NCBI GenBank assembly: GCA_028708055.1
Contig: JAQVZT010000004.1
Span: 1 to 12,614, forward strand
Direction: 5' to 3'
Length of the DNA: 12,614 bases
Source: Methanothrix sp.
GTDB taxonomy: Archaea; Halobacteriota; Methanosarcinia; Methanotrichales; Methanotrichaceae
The position numbers and the translations under genes are program-made. Under the pieces are notes generated by a model, which worked only from the letters and a program-made list of their open reading frames with translations, was not told where the DNA came from and did no database searches. Of the stretch, positions 12,557 to 12,614 are shown in pieces; the stretch's first letter is position 1, and each line of letters opens with the position of its first letter.

Positions 12557-12614
12557 CTCTGATGCCTGGACGGGCAAATGAGATGCCACTGGTTGAGAGT
12601 GGCGGAGTAGCTGG
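12557..12614. other. Right-hand tail, unresolved
   Basis: Fifty-eight bases remain. GCCACT (12585-12590) and AGTGGC (12598-12603) form a 6-bp hairpin with a seven-base loop. An ATG at 12583 (or in frame at 12562) opens a plus-strand frame MPLVESGGVA that leaves the window, without a clear ribosome site. On the minus strand a frame also enters from the right and stops at 12553-12555, next to the alba stop. Neither can be called. Confidence 0.25.

Noticed and set aside
12591..12614. Start of a tRNA (GGCGGAGTAGCTGG resembles an A box)
   Set aside because: Aligning the A box would give an acceptor strand starting with T and an oversized D loop, and the rest is outside the window.
1..12614. CRISPR array, insertion sequence, integrase or origin
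   Set aside because: No regularly spaced repeats, transposase or integrase motifs, or origin-type repeats were seen on either strand.

Overview
The window looks like a chromosomal segment of a euryarchaeal methanogen, most likely Methanosarcinales and possibly Methanothrix (Methanosaeta). The evidence is an archaeal Drg-type GTPase, an archaeal-type purine phosphoribosyltransferase, a DUF357 protein, an RlmE methyltransferase with a C-terminal TRAM domain, the chromatin protein Alba, an archaeal RNase P RNA, and TATA-box promoters placed about 26 nt before several gene starts. The genus is inferred from memory of similar proteins, not from a search.

Layout: 1-185 is the 5' end of an unrecognised minus-strand gene that leaves the window, divergent from drg. 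316-2556 holds plus-strand housekeeping genes (drg, hpt, DUF357). 2557-3576 holds an odd Cys-rich-coding-like stretch, a palindromic TATA region, an HExxH protein, a 15-bp triple repeat over its stop codon, a T-rich terminator and a structured element that may be a leader RNA. 3577-4032 is a DUF1003 membrane protein. Four minus-strand genes follow (DUF2156 acyltransferase-like protein, GNAT, nitroreductase, rubrerythrin), then a plus-strand stand-alone Cache-type sensor protein with a multi-T terminator.

8477-10971 is a compact minus-strand operon. A RimJ/RimL-type acetyltransferase leads, followed 20 nt later by a two-part protein (N-terminal nucleoside-deoxyribosyltransferase/TIR-like domain plus a TPR scaffold related to the ASK-kinase TRAFs-binding region), and 15 nt later by a three-helix membrane protein resembling the RipA octameric family. 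The last two are the best candidate for a little-described signalling or defence (conflict) module: a nucleotide/NAD-linked sensor feeding a membrane effector.

On the right, a complete RNase P RNA gene (rnpB, 11075-11382, minus strand) with its own TATA box is divergent from rlmE and alba. It can be folded by eye through P1, P2, P3 and P4, including the P2/P4 pseudoknot. It is a non-coding gene that ORF calling would miss and would partly overwrite with a false N-terminal extension of rlmE. Its neighbours suggest an RNA-processing/ribosome maturation locus.
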